Origin: Fulvia fulva
Lineage: Eukaryota; Ascomycota; Dothideomycetes; Mycosphaerellales; Mycosphaerellaceae
NCBI RefSeq assembly: GCF_020509005.1
Contig: NC_063012.1
Span: 620,001 to 684,000 of the forward strand
DNA: 64,000 bases
Reading direction: 5' to 3'
Numbering within the stretch: the first letter of the stretch is position 1; every line of letters begins with the position of its first letter. The notes beneath the pieces are model-generated. The model searched no databases. It was not told the DNA's origin and saw nothing but the letters and a program-made list of their open reading frames with translations. The translations under genes and the position numbers were made by a program. Shown piece by piece: positions 11,880-23,949 of this stretch.

Positions 11880-12653
11880 TTACCTTTGTCCCTAATAATT
11901 AACTTATAGTCTCTCCTTCCCGCTTAGCGCCTCTAATTTCCCCTACCCCTTGCCTACTACGGGTATCGTAGTAGTATATATTCTAGGTTTTATAATAGGT
12001 AGCTATACTAGTAGGCTAGGCTTTAGATGTCTAGTACGGGTCTCCTAAATAGGTAGGCTCTTAATTTAATATATTTGGACCTAATTTGGATCGCTATACT
12101 TACTTCGGCCCTTATTAGGTCCCTATATAGCTAGTAATTATGTCTCTAGAAAGCTCGGAGTACTGTCGGGCCTATTGTCTTAGGAGGCTTTCTTTTCTTA
12201 TCCTACTCCTATAGGTAGCTCGCTATCTATTCCGCTAGACTTTAGGTCTTAGCCTTACTCCCGCCGGCCTAGCGAGTCCTACGCTCCTCCTCTTTTTATA
12301 CTAGCTATCCGGTACTTATCTATACGGCCGCTAAGGTAGTGAGGTCATCCTCTTTTTAGCTCGTCCTATGTCCGGCCCCTCTCCGGTAGCGGCTTTCTAT
12401 CTTATTCTTTACCTCCTAGATCGTAGTTTATACTAGGTAGTCTATCGTCTTTACCGCGTACTAAATTCTTATTCCCCGGATATATTAGCCGATTAGTAGT
12501 ATTCCCGTCTCTATTTCTACTATACTTATTAACGTTATCTTATATACCTCTAGTATCCTACGTAGGTTACCTACCTATATCCTATTTAGGGGTTACTCTA
12601 TCCGTTTCGGGATCGGCTTGCCTACGCCTCCTGTTCCCTAAATCTACACCCCG
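11880..12653 (-). pseudogene. LINE-C, 3' part of ORF2
   Basis: This is the end of a Tad1-like ORF2 on the minus strand. Its first 320 bp match the coding part of the fragment at 8900-9229. It lacks the 3' UTR and tail: it begins abruptly at 11880 against LINE-A. It is cut at 12653 by Copia-2, and its sequence resumes at 18213 after a single CCCCG duplication. Heavily RIP-mutated. Confidence 0.75.
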
Positions 12654-12888
12654 TGTTAAGAACATATAGGCCTTAGGACAAGTATATAGGTATAGGTGTG
12701 TTATATAACTAGATCACGTGACTCGGGTTTACTAGCCTATAGGCTAGTAAACATCCGGACACCTAGTATCTACCTATACTAACACCGGCGATACTATATA
12801 TAGATATACGCTGTCCTATTAGGTCCTTCTTCGTCTTTCGTATAATCCGCCGTCTTCTACTACTACGTAACTCGTACCTATTAAAATA
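12654..12888 (+). repeat. 5' LTR of Copia-2 (235 bp)
   Basis: Begins TGTTAAGAAC and ends AAAATA (altered ...ACA). It contains a palindromic stretch ACTAGCCTATAGGCTAGTAA and the 15-base CT-rich motif (12827-12841) also present in the unrelated gypsy LTR. Confidence 0.95.
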
Positions 12889-12903
12889 GGTTATAAGCCC
12901 GGG
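12889..12903 (+). other. Primer-binding site of Copia-2 (half-tRNA initiator Met)
   Basis: GGTTATAAGCCCGGG follows the LTR directly. It is GGTTATGAGCCCGGG with one RIP change. The unmutated form is complementary to the anticodon arm of eukaryotic initiator tRNA-Met (GGGCUCAUAACC), the priming mode known for Drosophila copia and yeast Ty5. Confidence 0.85.
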
Positions 12904-13499
12904 TTAGTAACTCGGTATTTTACCCTCTATAAAGTCGTATTAGAGTCATTCCTCTTTAGAACAAAAGGAAGGCAGACTAGAGGCCGCACCCGCCTTATAT
13001 AGGAAGCTATAGCCGTGCTATAGGTATATATAAGACGTAAAAGAGCCTAGTAAGGCACTGTTAGACTCCGAGTTAGGGAGCCTATACTAATACCTTATAT
13101 AAGTAGGCGAGCTTACTAAGAAGAGTCGCTCTCCGGATATCGCGTTCGTATCGACTAACTGTTTATTCTAAGAGAGCCGTAGTGTCTTAGAAACCCCCTC
13201 TACTAAGAGAGTTACGCTATAGTATCTTAGTACTAATACGAGATAGTGTCTTAGAAACACTATCCTTACGACCGACTTTCCTCGCTTTCTAGTAGATAGC
13301 TATTCTCTCTACTATTAACCTCGCGTTCGGTTTACCTCCTATCGATCTAATCGCGTACGACTAAATATATCCTTTTACCTAAGGGTAGCTAACCTATCCC
13401 TTAACTTACAAAAATAGAGAACGAGACTAGGTTAATAAGAAAGAGAGTAGCACCTCTTCTAATAAGAGAGAACTACGAAATATAGTTCAAGCTAATAAG

Positions 13500-16400
13500 A
13501 ATACACCTAGTATTAAAGCAGGTTGACTAGGTCCTCGAAGACATCATTACGGACATTCCCGCTATAACCCTATCTATAGCGACACCCTCTACATTATCGG
13601 AGTTATCCCTTCCTTTAGATTAAGCGATAAGGAAGGTATCGTATAGACGGCACAATATAACGGCCCTATATAAGATATATATCTATCTGTCGATAGATAA
13701 CTAAGAGATAATATACGAAATCCGGTATACGAAGGAGTTGTAGGAATAGGCTAAAGCTAAATATAAGAGAAGACTTCTCGCTACTAGAAGAAGTTTGCTT
13801 TAGCAATATACCAATTTCGTGATGACAGACGACTAGTTAATAGATAACGCCTAGTAGGAGCTTAGCTCAATTATAAGGAGGGCTATTTCAATCTCGCCTT
13901 AGTTCTAAGACATCAAGACTAAGGACAGAAAGATCTAGTAACTCTTAGTAGCTCTACTAGACTCATTTAGCTCAATTCGCGATGCAATTGATACCTAGGT
14001 AAATCTCTGACTATAAGACATTCTTACAATTCTTAGGGAGAAGTAAGAATTAATGATTTATTAAGGGATAGCTATGTTCGCTAAGAAGGGTTTCTAGGGT
14101 AAGCTTACGTACTATCTCTACGGTTGTAACCATTTTATAAGCAAGTGCCCATACCTTTCTATAGCTTAGTAGGCTATTAGGAACAAGGACAAACTAGCTA
14201 GGGTTACCTACCCTACTAAGAGACAACCGTCACTACCCCGTAGGAGGTCATTATTACTAAACCTTCGTAATGTCCTTAAGGTAATAACGGACCTTATAAA
14301 GTAGATAAAGGAGAGCCGCAAGCCAAAGGCCTCCTCTAGTAAGCCTATAAGGGCCTATACGACCTAGGAAGACGTATTAGACTCTAAGATACTATTAGAA
14401 GATAATGATGTTAATAAGGTTGCCTATTCTACTATAGAAGCTAAAGGTAAGTACCCCTCGTCCGAGTAGTTGCTTAACTCTTATACATCATTATATATAA
14501 CTGACTAAGATTCACTATTTAGGACACTAAAGCCTCTTTAAAAGAGGAAGTAGATTAAGGTTAGGGGTGGCTATCTACAAGCTATATATATAGGAAGTGT
14601 AGTAATAGGTAGTCCTTCTAGAAAGTAGATTGTCTTAGAAAATGTCCTATTTGTTCCTGGCCTTAGAGTTAGTCTTGTTTCGTAGAATCAGTTTAGCTAA
14701 TAGTTTACTATCTAACTACCTAGTTTCACCCTAAAATCCTTGTCTAGTAAACCCGTTGTCTAGACTAAACTTCGAGGAGGAGTACCGTTTATCTACTCGA
14801 TCTCGGAGATTCTTAAGCTATAGTATACTAGTATACTCTCTTAAGAACGTGACGGTACCGCTATAGCTAATACTAAGTCCGAAGATCAGTAGGAGCTATA
14901 GTATAGAAGATATACACACCTTAGTAAGGGACTACTAAGAAACCTATATAGAGTTACTAATAAGAAAGATCCTATTCCTATTCCTTCTAAACACTAGAAT
15001 TGCAAGGTCTGCTCCCTTGTAAATATAAGGAAGTTTAAAGGACCTGCTATAGAGAGGAAAGGGGAGAGGCTGGCCCTCATCTCTATTAACATCTATAGGC
15101 CTTTTCAGGGCGTAGTCTCTAGGCTAGGATACAAATATTAGCTTGAGATTATAGACAACTTCTCTAGGAAGAAGTGGGTAATCCCTTTGAAGGCTAGGAG
15201 CGACGCTCCTATAGCCCTACGGGATTAGAAGGTCTAGGTAGAACGGCAGTCAAGGTACTTTCTGTCTACGATCCGTAGTAATAGTATAAAGGAAATTCTC
15301 GCCTTACTAAAAGAGTAGGAGAAGGAGTTTAGCACTTAGATAGACATAACTAATGCCTACAACTCTCTTTAGAATAGACCTATAGAAAGGTCAATTTAAG
15401 CCTCTAAGAATATAGTCCGGGCTATGCTCAAAGACTCTAGTATACTAGTTAAGTTCTAGCTAGAAGCTTTATAAGTATAGACTATGATTAGAAACAGACT
15501 GCCTAATAGTCCGATTATTAATAGTATTGCTCTTTTACTAGAAGAAGCCTTTACTAGCTAAGTACCGTTAGTCGACTATTTCCGCGTCTAGGGATATAAA
15601 GCTATAGTCTATATAGACCTAAGAGCCTAACCTTAAGGCTTAAGGAGAGACAAGTTGATAAACCGAGGAAAAGAAGCCGTGTTTATAGGCTACTTAGAAA
15701 ACACTACAAAACAATAGCTATTCTAGGATCCCGATATAAAAGCTATAAAAGCGTATAGTCACGTCGACTAGTTTAAGAATAAGAAGGGGGGAGATATCGA
15801 TCTTAGTATTACCTTTACTGACTAGCCGAGTCGAGTACTATAGCGTAATCCTATTAGGAGGAAGCCCTTTAGGGCGAAATTTTCCGATAGGGGATTATTA
15901 GAAACACCGTTACGAAGGCTAGGAGAAAATATTAAGGCGGTTTTAATACTATCGAAGGCCGATAACGGTAGATCTATACAGAAACTACCCGAGTCATTAA
16001 CACTATAGCAACCGCTATCTAAATAACTTCCCCCTCCCCTAAAGGACATTAGGGAATACTAGAAGTTTAGAGATTAGGGTACTCTAATAAAAGAAAAAGA
16101 AGATGTCGTTCAGTTCGACCTATCTAAATACCTAGCGCCACCTTAGTTTTATAGGCAATAAGAGGTCAAGGGGGGACGGAGATAATAACTCTAAAGAGTA
16201 TAAGGCTAAACACTATAAGGCTCTTATCGCCTAGATGTTCTATCTAGACCCTATAATAAGCTAGGTAGAGGAGATTCTAAACGACGTAGAAGAATATACA
16301 TTTGCTACTATTAGGCAGGCTATAGCCTATTAGTAGGAAGTGCTAATCCTAAAGTCCTATAAGGTAGGCGTAGGAGACCCCGAATAGGGACATATATAGA

Positions 16401-17940
16401 GAGAGGTAATCGAGAACGAACTTATTGCCTTAGTAAGTAACAATACCTAGGAAGTAGTTGTACCGCCAAAGGGTGCGAATACAATTACTTCTAGGTAGGT
16501 CTTTGATGTGAAAAGAATGATTAGTAGAGCTATTAAGAAGTTCAAGGCAAGACTAGTTATAAGAGGGTTTTTATAGAAATATAGGGTTGACTTCGAAGAG
16601 ACCTTTACACCTACTATTAGACATAATACTCTCCGAGTATTTATAGTAGTAGTATGTAAGAGAGATCTCGAGATACACCTAGTAGATAGGAATAATGCTT
16701 TTATATAAAGTAGCCTCCTTAAAGACATCTATATAATCCTACCCCTAGGAGTTAAAGCACCTCTAAACATAGTGTTTAAGGTCCTACGAAGCCTTTATAG
16801 GCTTAAGCAAGCAGCTAGAGACTAGAACAAGCTCTGTATTACGAAGCTAGAGAAGATTAGATTTACCTAGTCCTAGGTAGATCTATACCTACTTATCTAT
16901 ACGGATTAGAGACCTTATAGTCCTTATCTATATAGATGACATACCTATTGTAGCTCCGAAGCTATTAGATGTTCAGTAGTTTAAGACTAAGCTTAGAAAA
17001 GTGTTTAAGATTAAAGATCTTAGTAAACCTACGAAGATCCTTAGAATAAGGATTATAAGAGACAGGTCCTAACGTACTTTAAAGCTTAATTAAGGACACT
17101 ATGTCTACGCTAACTTAGCTAAGATGAACATAGCTAGAGAGAAGGCTACGCTAACCTACTTACCTATAGAGAGCTATAAGCACTTAGTGCCTACGGTACC
17201 TATAGACAAGAGGTGTAACAAACAGGATTACTAGAGCTATAATAGTACCTAGATATAGCTAATGATAATGACAAGGCTAGACTTAGTATTCCCCCTTAGA
17301 AGAATTAGCTTATATATTACTAATCCCTCGTAGTAGTATATAAAGGCTTTAAAGAAGCTCTCCCGATACCTACGGTCGTACCTAGACCTAGGTCTTATAT
17401 ATAAAAAAGGGAGGGGGCAATCTCTAGGGATACTCGGACTCTAACTACGCTATAGACAAAGTGGATAGAGTCTTAATTCTAGGATACGTATAGTTCCTTT
17501 ATAGATCACCTATGTCCTAGATAAGTAGGAAGTAGAAGTCTATTATAACATTAATAATAGAAGCTAAGTTTAAAGCTATAAACGTAGCCGTAGAGTAGTC
17601 ACAATTTCTTACTACTATTCTTAGGGAAATGAGGTGCCTAGAACTAGTAGGAAAGAGCTCTTTCTAGCCGAGTATAAGGGTAAGCAAGGGCACTATTAAC
17701 GAGCTAAGGCTAGTCAAGCTTATAGGTAACAACTAAGCCGCTTTAATACTTGTTAAAGATGCCTATATACATAAAAGGTCAAAGCATATTAATGTTATAT
17801 ATAACTATATTAGACATCTCTAGTAGTAGAAGAAGACTATAGTAGACTACTACTATATAAAGGACATAGCTACTAATAGGTTAATAAAGCCTCTTAATAG
17901 CTAGTAGTTCTAAAACTTTATAAGGTAGCTCTAGCTTACG
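13500..17940 (+). pseudogene. Copia-2 gag-pol remnant
   Basis: Read through stops, the order is copia-type. The gag zinc knuckle at 14101-14152 (YYLYGCNHFISKC) is CX2CX3HX4C with two Cys changed to Tyr. The protease motif at about 14470-14490 reads LNSYTS, where Copia-1 has LDSCAS. Gag-pre-integrase and integrase run about 14880-15560. The reverse transcriptase carries YIDD at 16929-16940, followed by IPIVAP as in Copia-1. RNase H follows, with the TKP block near 17880. Many TAG stops and Asp-to-Asn changes make it inactive. The gag start is approximate. Confidence 0.9.
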
Positions 17941-17978
17941 TAAAGGGATTATAGGAGACTATATAGCCTAAGTAGGAG

Positions 17979-18212
17979 TGTTAAGAACATATAGGCCGTA
18001 GGACAAGTATGTAGGTGTAGGTGTGTTATATAACTAGATCACGTGACTCGGGTTTACTAGCCTATAGGCTAGTAAACATCCGGACACCTAGTATCTACCT
18101 ATACTAATACCGGCGATACTATATATAGATATACGCTATCCTATTAGGTCCTTCTTCGTCTTTCGTATGATCCGCCGTCTTCTACTACTACGTAACTCGT
18201 ACCTATTTAACA
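17979..18212 (+). repeat. 3' LTR of Copia-2 (234 bp)
   Basis: Begins TGTTAAGAAC after a purine-rich AAGTAGGAG and ends TTAACA. It differs from the 5' LTR at a handful of positions, mostly transitions, as expected after independent RIP hits. Confidence 0.95.
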
Positions 18213-19466
18213 CCCCGTATAATATAGCTAGTCTAACGATCGCCTTATATATTACCCTTACCTTTTCGAATATTACTCCCTATATAGACGCCGTAAGCCT
18301 CTTTATCGAGGCTTCGTCAACTTACGCTCGACTCTAGGCTTTCTTAATCTATACGATCTAGCTTAGCTTTGGGTCGAGCTAGATCCCTAGTACTTATAGC
18401 TCCGCTAATAGCTTAGTCTCGTAGCCTTAGATTCTTACCGCCGCCTTTATATTATAGTATGTTCTCGCTTTACTAAAGTATATAAGCTAGTACTTTTTAG
18501 TAGCGAACCGGGCACTATACTTCTTTCCCTACTCCTCGTATTTCTTATATCTATCTTTACGGAGGCAATAGTTCTCCTCTATCGAGTCTAACTAGGCGAG
18601 AATGTTTATATCGTCTACGAATCCCGATACTAAGGTTTACGGAGAGGTAAGTAGGGGGATTAGATCAGACATAAATATTAGAAATAGGATAGAGGAGAGA
18701 GTAGATCCCTAAGGTATTCTAGCCTCTACCTTAACCGGGTCGGACGTATACTTCCCTAGGACTAGGTATGTCGTCCGTTCCTAGAGAAAGGAGTAGACGA
18801 ACTTCGTTACCTACTAGGGGATGCCTTTCTATTATAGGATATATATTAGCCTTTAGTATAAGACGTTATCGAAGGCTACTACGATATCGAGGGATAGTAA
18901 GGACGCCGCTCGGTTCCTACCGTAGTACTAGAGGGTCTGAATTTACTTTATAATTAGCTCTATTACTATTAGTGTCGATCGCTAGCTTCTTCCCCCTATC
19001 TATGTTACTAGGAGTACGTAGTTATCCTCGGCTAGCTACGTAAGTCTCTAGGCTACTATCTTTTCTAGGACCTTCCCTATCGTATTTAGAAGTACGATTA
19101 GTCTATACGATTTGGGCTAAGTATAGTCCTCCTTCTATAGCTTACGTAGCACTACTATTATAGACTCTCTATACGGCTTCGGGTAATACCCTAGCCGTAG
19201 GTACGCGGTAAATATATTTATAAGGCTCGGCGCGATCTTTTCTCTATACTCTTTTAGTAGTATATTTAGTATCCTATCTAGGCCTAGGGCTTTTCGTCCT
19301 TTTAGCTTACTTATAACTCCTATTACTATATTAGAGCTAACCGCCTAATCTATATCTAGGGGTTCCGGGTATATACTCGGGTCGATATCCGTAAGGTCTA
19401 CCTCTACTTACGTAGAAAAGAAATAGTCGGCTAATACTTTTGCCTTGCCCCGGGGTATAGTCTAGG
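18213..19466 (-). pseudogene. LINE-C, reverse transcriptase part of ORF2
   Basis: Minus-strand Tad1-like reverse transcriptase with the catalytic block GFVDDINILA at about 18602-18631. It joins 11880-12653 across Copia-2 and 25763-28500 across Gypsy-2. The right end (19462-19466, CTAGG) is the target duplication of Gypsy-2. RIP has placed stops throughout. Confidence 0.85.
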
Positions 19467-19986
19467 TGTTAGGGCGAGAGCCTAGCCTATAAGATATAAG
19501 GGTAAAAGCGAGAATATAGGTACGAAGTGTAGATATAAAAGGGTATAGTATAATTGCTATACAAAACGAAAGACGAAGAAAGTAAGAGAGGCCTAGGGAA
19601 GGCTAGATATTTATACGCGACCCTCGCGAGTACGTGTCCCCGTATTAATAGGGCTAACCCGTACGAAGCCGCGCTTAGTAGCTTTACTCAAAACCTTATT
19701 CTAACCTACCCTACGTTCCGAGTCTTCTACGTGCTTCTTCTAGGGTCTAGCGTAGTCGCGGGTACTCGCGGGAGTACCGTAAGTTATATAGTTACGAGCC
19801 GAAGTGAATCTATTAAGGTTTAGTAGAGGGGTAAATTTAGAGGGCTAGGTCCCGTAGTAAATATTACGGGGCATATAATTCTTAGCGCTTATATACTAAG
19901 CTAGACTATTACTTCTTGACGACTTCTAAGTACTCTAAGGCTCTTCTATCCCTACCTTCTATATACTCTATAGGGAGACTATAATA
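19467..19986 (-). repeat. 3' LTR of Gypsy-2
   Basis: Plus-strand view: TGTTAGGGCG to CTATAATA, 520 bp. An 89-codon frame on the plus strand (19554-19823, antisense to the element) stays open but starts with TTG. Confidence 0.95.
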
Positions 19987-19998
19987 GTACCCCCCCCG
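19987..19998 (-). other. Polypurine tract of Gypsy-2
   Basis: Eight C on the plus strand (19990-19997), so G8 in the element's sense, directly inside the 3' LTR. Confidence 0.8.
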
Positions 19999-20089
19999 AA
20001 CAAAGCTAAGTTCCTACGAAGCCGTAGTAGTTCTATATATCGAGGATGTTCAGCTTTAGTACTAGGCCTAGGCCTAATGTTATAGTCGA

Positions 20090-23000
20090 TATACTATTAG
20101 TAAGCCCCGTCGAAGAGCTTAGATTCGAAGAGCCTACCGATATTAACTTCTAGGCCGTCTACGCGGGCGTAGTATTCTTCGATTACTTAACGATTAAAGA
20201 TGATATATTGGATAGGTTCCTATAAGATATCCTACTTAGGGTAAACTTGCTATTCGACTTTATACTTAATCGGCGGTAGTCCTTTAACGTCGTTAGGCTC
20301 TACGTAGATTCCCCGGATCTTACGGATAGTATAGTCGTTAGAAGGTAGGTTAATAGGCTCGTCGACTTCTACTTTATCGGGAGGACCTAGTATGTCTTAG
20401 TTTTAGTTCGGGAATAGGTCCTTAGCCGACGGCCGAAGGCGTACGGGATAGAAGACGTCGTAGATCTTTATGTTCGTAGGAAGAGCTAGACGGTAGGCGT
20501 ATAAACTAATACGCTCGGTAATCTCAAAAGGACCTAGGTTCTTCTAGTTTAGCTTTTTAGAGGGGCGGTCCGTCTTAATGTTCTTAGAGTTAAGGTAGAC
20601 TATATCGCCTACTTAGTAGTCGGGAGCTAGCTAGCGACGACGATTAGCTTGATCCTCGTAGATTACTTATACGTATACTATCTCGTCGTAAACTTCTTTA
20701 TAGATCTATAAGAGTATAGTAGCGAACTCGTCTACTACTTACTCGTTTACGTCTTCGGTAGGCGGGAGAGGTTCTTCTAGTTCTATACGTATACGAGGGT
20801 AGTAACCTCTCGTAGTATAGAAGGGAGAGTAGCTAGTAGTCTCCGAGTCCTAGTTACGAGTAGCGAACTCTACCGTAGGGATATACTAAGGCCAATCCTT
20901 CTAGTAGTAGTCGACGAAGTAACGAAGGACCTACTCGAGGATAGCGTTCGTAATTTCGGTCTAGCCGTCGGTCTATAGCTAAAAACTAGTCGAGAGGTTA
21001 TACTTAATGCCTAGGATAGTATATAGACGCTTCTAGAAGTACGAGATGAACTAGGTGCCTCTATTAGAGGTAATACTATCCGGGAGGCCTTAAAAGCGCT
21101 AGACGAATTCGTAGAATAAGCGAGTAGTCTCCTTTACGGTTATGCTCTAGTACGGGATTATATACCGGTCCTTAGAGTAACGGTCTACGATCACTAGAAG
21201 GGCCTTTGCTTTTACGCCGCTAAAGGTCTTACCGTAAGGAAGATCGGTAATAAAGTCTATAGTAATATACTTCTACGGACGATTAGGAGCCGGGAGAGGG
21301 TATAAGAGACCGTAGGGACGGTAGCGGTTAGCTTTAGCTCTTCGGTAAGTAGCGTAGTTTAGTACGTAGCGGCGGACGTCCTTCTAGGAATACGGCTACT
21401 AGTAATACCTAGCGAGGAGCTTATAGGTCTTAGCTACGCCTAGGTGACCCCTAGAGGCGGAGTCGTAGATAATTTAAAGAATCTTAGCTCGGATATTAGA
21501 GCCTTCGGGCTACGGTACGTAAAGCTTCTTACGGAAGTAGACGACACCTTCCTAGAGCTCGTACTCGGATAGCGAGAAGCCCGGGAATGTCCTCGCGCTA
21601 GATTTAAGGGCCTAAACTAACTCTTAGGCGTCTATATCGGTATCGTATACTATTCGTACTCGTACTATAATGCCTTCGGGCTACTCCTTATTATTAAACC
21701 CCTTAAAGTCTAATTCGGATAAGCCGTCGGTTATTACTAAGCCCTCTTTATCGTCGTTTAAGTCCTTAGCGTCCGAGGCGTATTCTTTAGGCTCGGATTC
21801 ATCGTCACTCTCGTTAAGGTAGGTAGGAGCGAGCACGAGAGTAGTAAAGGAAGCGGCGAGCGTAGGCTAGCCGTTCGATAGGTACTCTCGAAGCTCGGAA
21901 GAGAGGTTATACTCTTTAATAACTTATTGCTCTATAATTTGCCGGCCCCCTCTTCGATTAACTAGAGAGTTACTAGGGCGGCGGGTAAGGGCGTCGGCTA
22001 TCGAGTTGGCCTTACCGGGCGTATACGAGATTATAAAGTTGAACCGGGAGAGGAACTTACTCTAGCGGGCCTAGCGACGATTAAGTAGCTTGCTCTTTAT
22101 AAAGTAGACGAGGTTCTTATAGTCGGAGCTTACTTAGACGGGCATAGTAGAGCCTTCGAGCTCGGGGCGCTACTCTTCGAAAGCTTTAACGATAGCGAGA
22201 AGCTCCTTATCGTAGATCTCGTAGTTATACTCCGTAGCGGTCATCTTCTTAGAGAGGAAGGCGATAGGTAACTAGGGGGATTTAGGCGAGCGGCGTTATA
22301 GTAGGACACCGCCTACTACGCCGTCGGATACGTCGGTCTCTATACGGGTCGCTAGTTCGAAATCGAAGTACTATAGAAGCGGGTTCTTAATAAACTTCGC
22401 TTTAAGTAAGTCAAAAGCCTCCTAGTATTCGTCGGTCTAGGCGAACTTCTTACCCTTACGCGTAAGCTTTGTTAAAGGGCGTACTACGCCCGAAAATACG
22501 TAGATAAAGCGGCGGTAGAAGTTAGTAAAGCCTAGGAAACCCTAGACCTCTTTAACGTTCGTAGGAGTATCCTATTTAACGACAGCGTCGATCTTCTCTT
22601 AGTCTATCTTAATACCGTCTACGGTAATAATTAAACTAAGGAACTTGACTTCGGTCTTCTTAAACTCGTACTTATCGATATCGAGCTATAAGCCGGCGTC
22701 TACGAGCTTCTAAAGAACCTTATAGACGTACTCGCGGTACTCCTCCTTAGTCTCGCTATAGACTAGGATGTCGTCGATATAGGTAGTATAGAACTAATCG
22801 AGGAACTCCTAAAGGATGTCGTTAATAAAGTTCTAGAAGGTACTAGGCCCGTTCTAAACGCCGAAGGGTATAACGAGCGACTCGAATAGCCCGTAGCGAG
22901 TACGGAAGGCTATAAGATACTCGTGTCCTTCTACTATTCGTAACTTATTAATCGTAGCGATAATATCGAGCTTAGTAAAGTACTTAGCCTTAGAGAGGCG

Positions 23001-23900
23001 CTCGAGCGTCTCCTAAATCAACGGTATTAGGTAGCGGTTCTTCTTTATAATAGCGTTTAAGCCTCGGTAGTCTACGTAGAAGCGTAGACTACCGCCGGGC
23101 TTCTTAACGAATATAACGGGACTACTACCGCTAGAACGGCTCGCTCGAATAAACCCCTTCTTTAGGTTCTCTTCGAGGTATCTCTTAAGGACGATAAGCT
23201 CTTCTCGGGATATAGAATATAGCGGTCCGAACGGTATCTCTATACCTTCTTCTAGCTTAATCTTATAGTCGTAAGGGCGATAAGGAGGCAGCTCGTCTAC
23301 GGCTTTAGTATCGAATACGTAGAGGATATAGTATACCTAAGGAGGGACCTTCGTAGTAGGGTCGGTAGGTATACGCTTCTTATCGAGCTTCTCGAGGGCG
23401 ATGTCGATATCGCGGAGAGAGGCGGCGAAGACTTAAGCTTTAGGCTACTTAGTAGTAGTAGTAAAGGTAGCGGCGTTTACCTAGAAGATCTTAGTATACT
23501 TAGGACCGCGCTAAGGCGGCGGAGAAGGCGGAGGTGCCGGAGGAACTTCTAGAGGGAAGCTAATAGTAAGGGAAGTCTAGTCGATAATAGGTCGGTATAG
23601 TCTAAACTAGGGGAGGCCGAGGATAAACTTCTAATACGGTAGGGACGTAAGGAAGCTAGTAATCGACATACGCTTGCCTCCGAGGGTAATTAACGTGTAT
23701 ATAATATAAGTAATCTTACTAGTAGTAGTCTCCGTACCGTTAAAGAGTTTAAGGGTACGAGGGTACTTTAGTTCCTAGGGTTCGAGGTTAAGAGAGGTCG
23801 TAAGTTTATAGTCTATAAAAGACTCGCCTAGTACGCTAGTGTCTATAAGAGTAAGATTAGAAGAAGAGAGTTTCTTTAAGCCGATATTTATATTCGTAAC
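20090..23900 (-). pseudogene. Gypsy-2 pol remnant
   Basis: Minus-strand order: a protease with LIDTSVLGE at about 23815-23860, where the catalytic DTG has become DTS; a reverse transcriptase with YIDD at 22770-22781; RNase H at about 22150-22350; the integrase at about 20930-21480; and a chromodomain-like tail at about 20190-20270. Many stops. The layout matches Tf1/sushi chromoviruses. Confidence 0.9.
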
Positions 23901-23949
23901 GAACGGTTTATAAGCGTAGTCCTTACCCGTCTCGTCGTATAGGTCTAGC

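Larger units (their letters stand above)
12654..18212 (+). mobile_element. Copia-2: full-length RIP-mutated Ty1/copia element
   Basis: The element has two LTRs (235 and 234 bp), a primer-binding site, a gag-pol remnant and a perfect 5-bp target duplication (CCCCG at 12649-12653 and 18213-18217). It belongs to the same lineage as intact Copia-1: same primer-binding site, same unusual zinc knuckle and protease motif, and similar pol order. It sits inside minus-strand LINE-C. A second copy of its 5' end is at 41872-42629. Confidence 0.95.

Noticed and set aside
15822..16728. Minus-strand frames of 75 and 93 codons within Copia-2.
   Set aside because: They are antisense to the copia linker and reverse transcriptase and arise from the low stop content of that strand.
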